Positions 63,447-64,000 of a DNA stretch of 64,000 bases are shown here, piece after piece (position 1 is the first letter of the stretch; each line of letters opens with the position of its first letter). The translations under genes and the position numbers were made by a program. The stretch covers positions 1 to 64,000 of the forward strand of contig NZ_FXBB01000010.1 in assembly GCF_900177735.1 (NCBI RefSeq). Direction: 5' to 3'. Below the pieces are notes generated by a model, which was not told the DNA's origin, did no database searches, and saw only the letters and a program-made list of their open reading frames with translations. This stretch comes from Dethiosulfovibrio salsuginis (GTDB lineage Bacteria > Synergistota > Synergistia > Synergistales > Dethiosulfovibrionaceae).

Positions 63447-64000
63447 TCATCCCACAGGCCAGATAATCTTCCTGTTCCATCCCACGTTTACCGATATATA
63501 TCCGTTTAACTCTCTATCCAAAGTCTCATCTCCGGTATCAACCAAAAGTGTACGACCGAAGAGCTCGTCCATCTTGTCGGGGGTGGCCAGGACGATTATG
63601 TTCGACTTTCCCACGGACCTTATCACCGATGGGCTGAACTGCTGGTTACCTCTGCCGAAGATAAAACCCTGTCCACCGATGGGGGAGACAATTATTTTCG
63701 CCTCTCCTTCGTGACCATAGAGGAGTGATCCTATCTCCCTCTCCGTTAGATCCTTCCCTATCAGCCTGCCGTCGAGAACGGCGTCTACACCCAACAGAGT
63801 TCCCTCAAGGCCCATGCGGTTGGACAGAGCTCTTACAGTAGAGCCTGACCCCAGAAGGTAAAGGACACCTCTTTTCATGGAGTCTGCGACGAAGGCGGCG
63901 GCCTCCTCAAGTCGAACCTGGGAGTTCTCTATGTGCCTTCCCGCCTTTTTGACCTGCATGGATCGACCGGAGATGGGAACCCTCATATAGCCGAAAAGCC
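63447..64000 (-). CDS. ATP-NAD kinase-family protein (5' part beyond window)
   Basis: The frame continues past the window edge, so the N-terminal part is missing. The visible C-terminal part has GSGSTVRALS, LLGVDAVLDGRL, SPIGGQGFIFGRGNQQFSP and LLVDTGDETLDRELNGYI, which match the COG3199 ATP-NAD kinase family (predicted polyphosphate/ATP-NAD kinase). An apparent ATG at 63986 lies inside the domain and is not the start. Confidence 0.88.
   Translation of the reverse strand, partial: LFGYMRVPISGRSMQVKKAGRHIENSQVRLEEAAAFVADSMKRGVLYLLGSGSTVRALSNRMGLEGTLLGVDAVLDGRLIGKDLTEREIGSLLYGHEGEAKIIVSPIGGQGFIFGRGNQQFSPSVIRSVGKSNIIVLATPDKMDELFGRTLLVDTGDETLDRELNGYISVNVGWNRKIIWPVG

Overview
The window looks like core chromosome of an anaerobic, outer-membrane-bearing bacterium of the phylum Synergistota (a Dethiosulfovibrio-like genus is my best guess). 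This is inferred from gene content and protein character: a long RNA polymerase beta' with a large N-terminal insertion, the TIGR03960/TIGR03936 radical-SAM pair, a membrane pyrophosphatase, LptA/LptB, an NhaC antiporter and a hydrogenase maturation protease. No rRNA gene is present to settle it. All protein genes except one lie on the minus strand, as expected for a single replichore arm read with the fork.

Layout, left to right (minus-strand genes are transcribed right to left). 1-13.2 kb: tuf (cut by the window edge), fusA, rpsG, rpsL, an L7Ae-type protein, rpoC and rpoB, i.e. a merged rpoBC-str block with a promoter before rpoB and another before the L7Ae gene. 13.3-27.2 kb: tRNA-Leu, then tsaC, tgt, tatD, metG, rsmI, a tRNA1(Val)-type methyltransferase, smc, an RNase E/G enzyme and the two radical-SAM-linked genes, mostly overlapping. 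27.25-27.46 kb: a strongly structured, unassigned RNA element. 27.5-40.2 kb: a shape and division cluster (mreB, mreC, mreD, PBP2, minC, minD, minE, rodA) preceded by recJ, the RelA/SpoT enzyme, dtd, a metallo-hydrolase and radC. 40.2-43.1 kb: secF, secD and yajC. 43.1-48.4 kb: rex, enolase, an S4 protein, rpoD and dnaG. 48.4-54.3 kb: a pyrophosphate-driven ion pump, guaA and groES-groEL under a CIRCE operator. 54.4-60.1 kb: tsaD, a zinc-ribbon protein, a secreted unknown, murJ, lptB, lptA and an unknown, with a lone plus-strand hydrogenase protease gene between murJ and lptB. 60.2-64.0 kb: a long class II aldolase, a plus-strand tRNA-Gln/tRNA-Glu pair, an NhaC antiporter and the end of an ATP-NAD kinase-family gene.

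Together the genes cover transcription and translation machinery, t6A and queuosine tRNA modification, envelope growth and lipopolysaccharide/peptidoglycan export, rod shape and septum placement, stringent response, redox sensing and ion energetics. There are no insertion sequences, prophage, CRISPR arrays or defence islands. The most interesting unexplained items are: the structured RNA downstream of rodA, with two twin CAGGA-loop hairpins; a 15-bp inverted repeat that fits the promoter ahead of the L7Ae-rpsL operon; and two leaders (rpoD, minC) where a strong ribosome-binding site is separated from the start codon by a hairpin.
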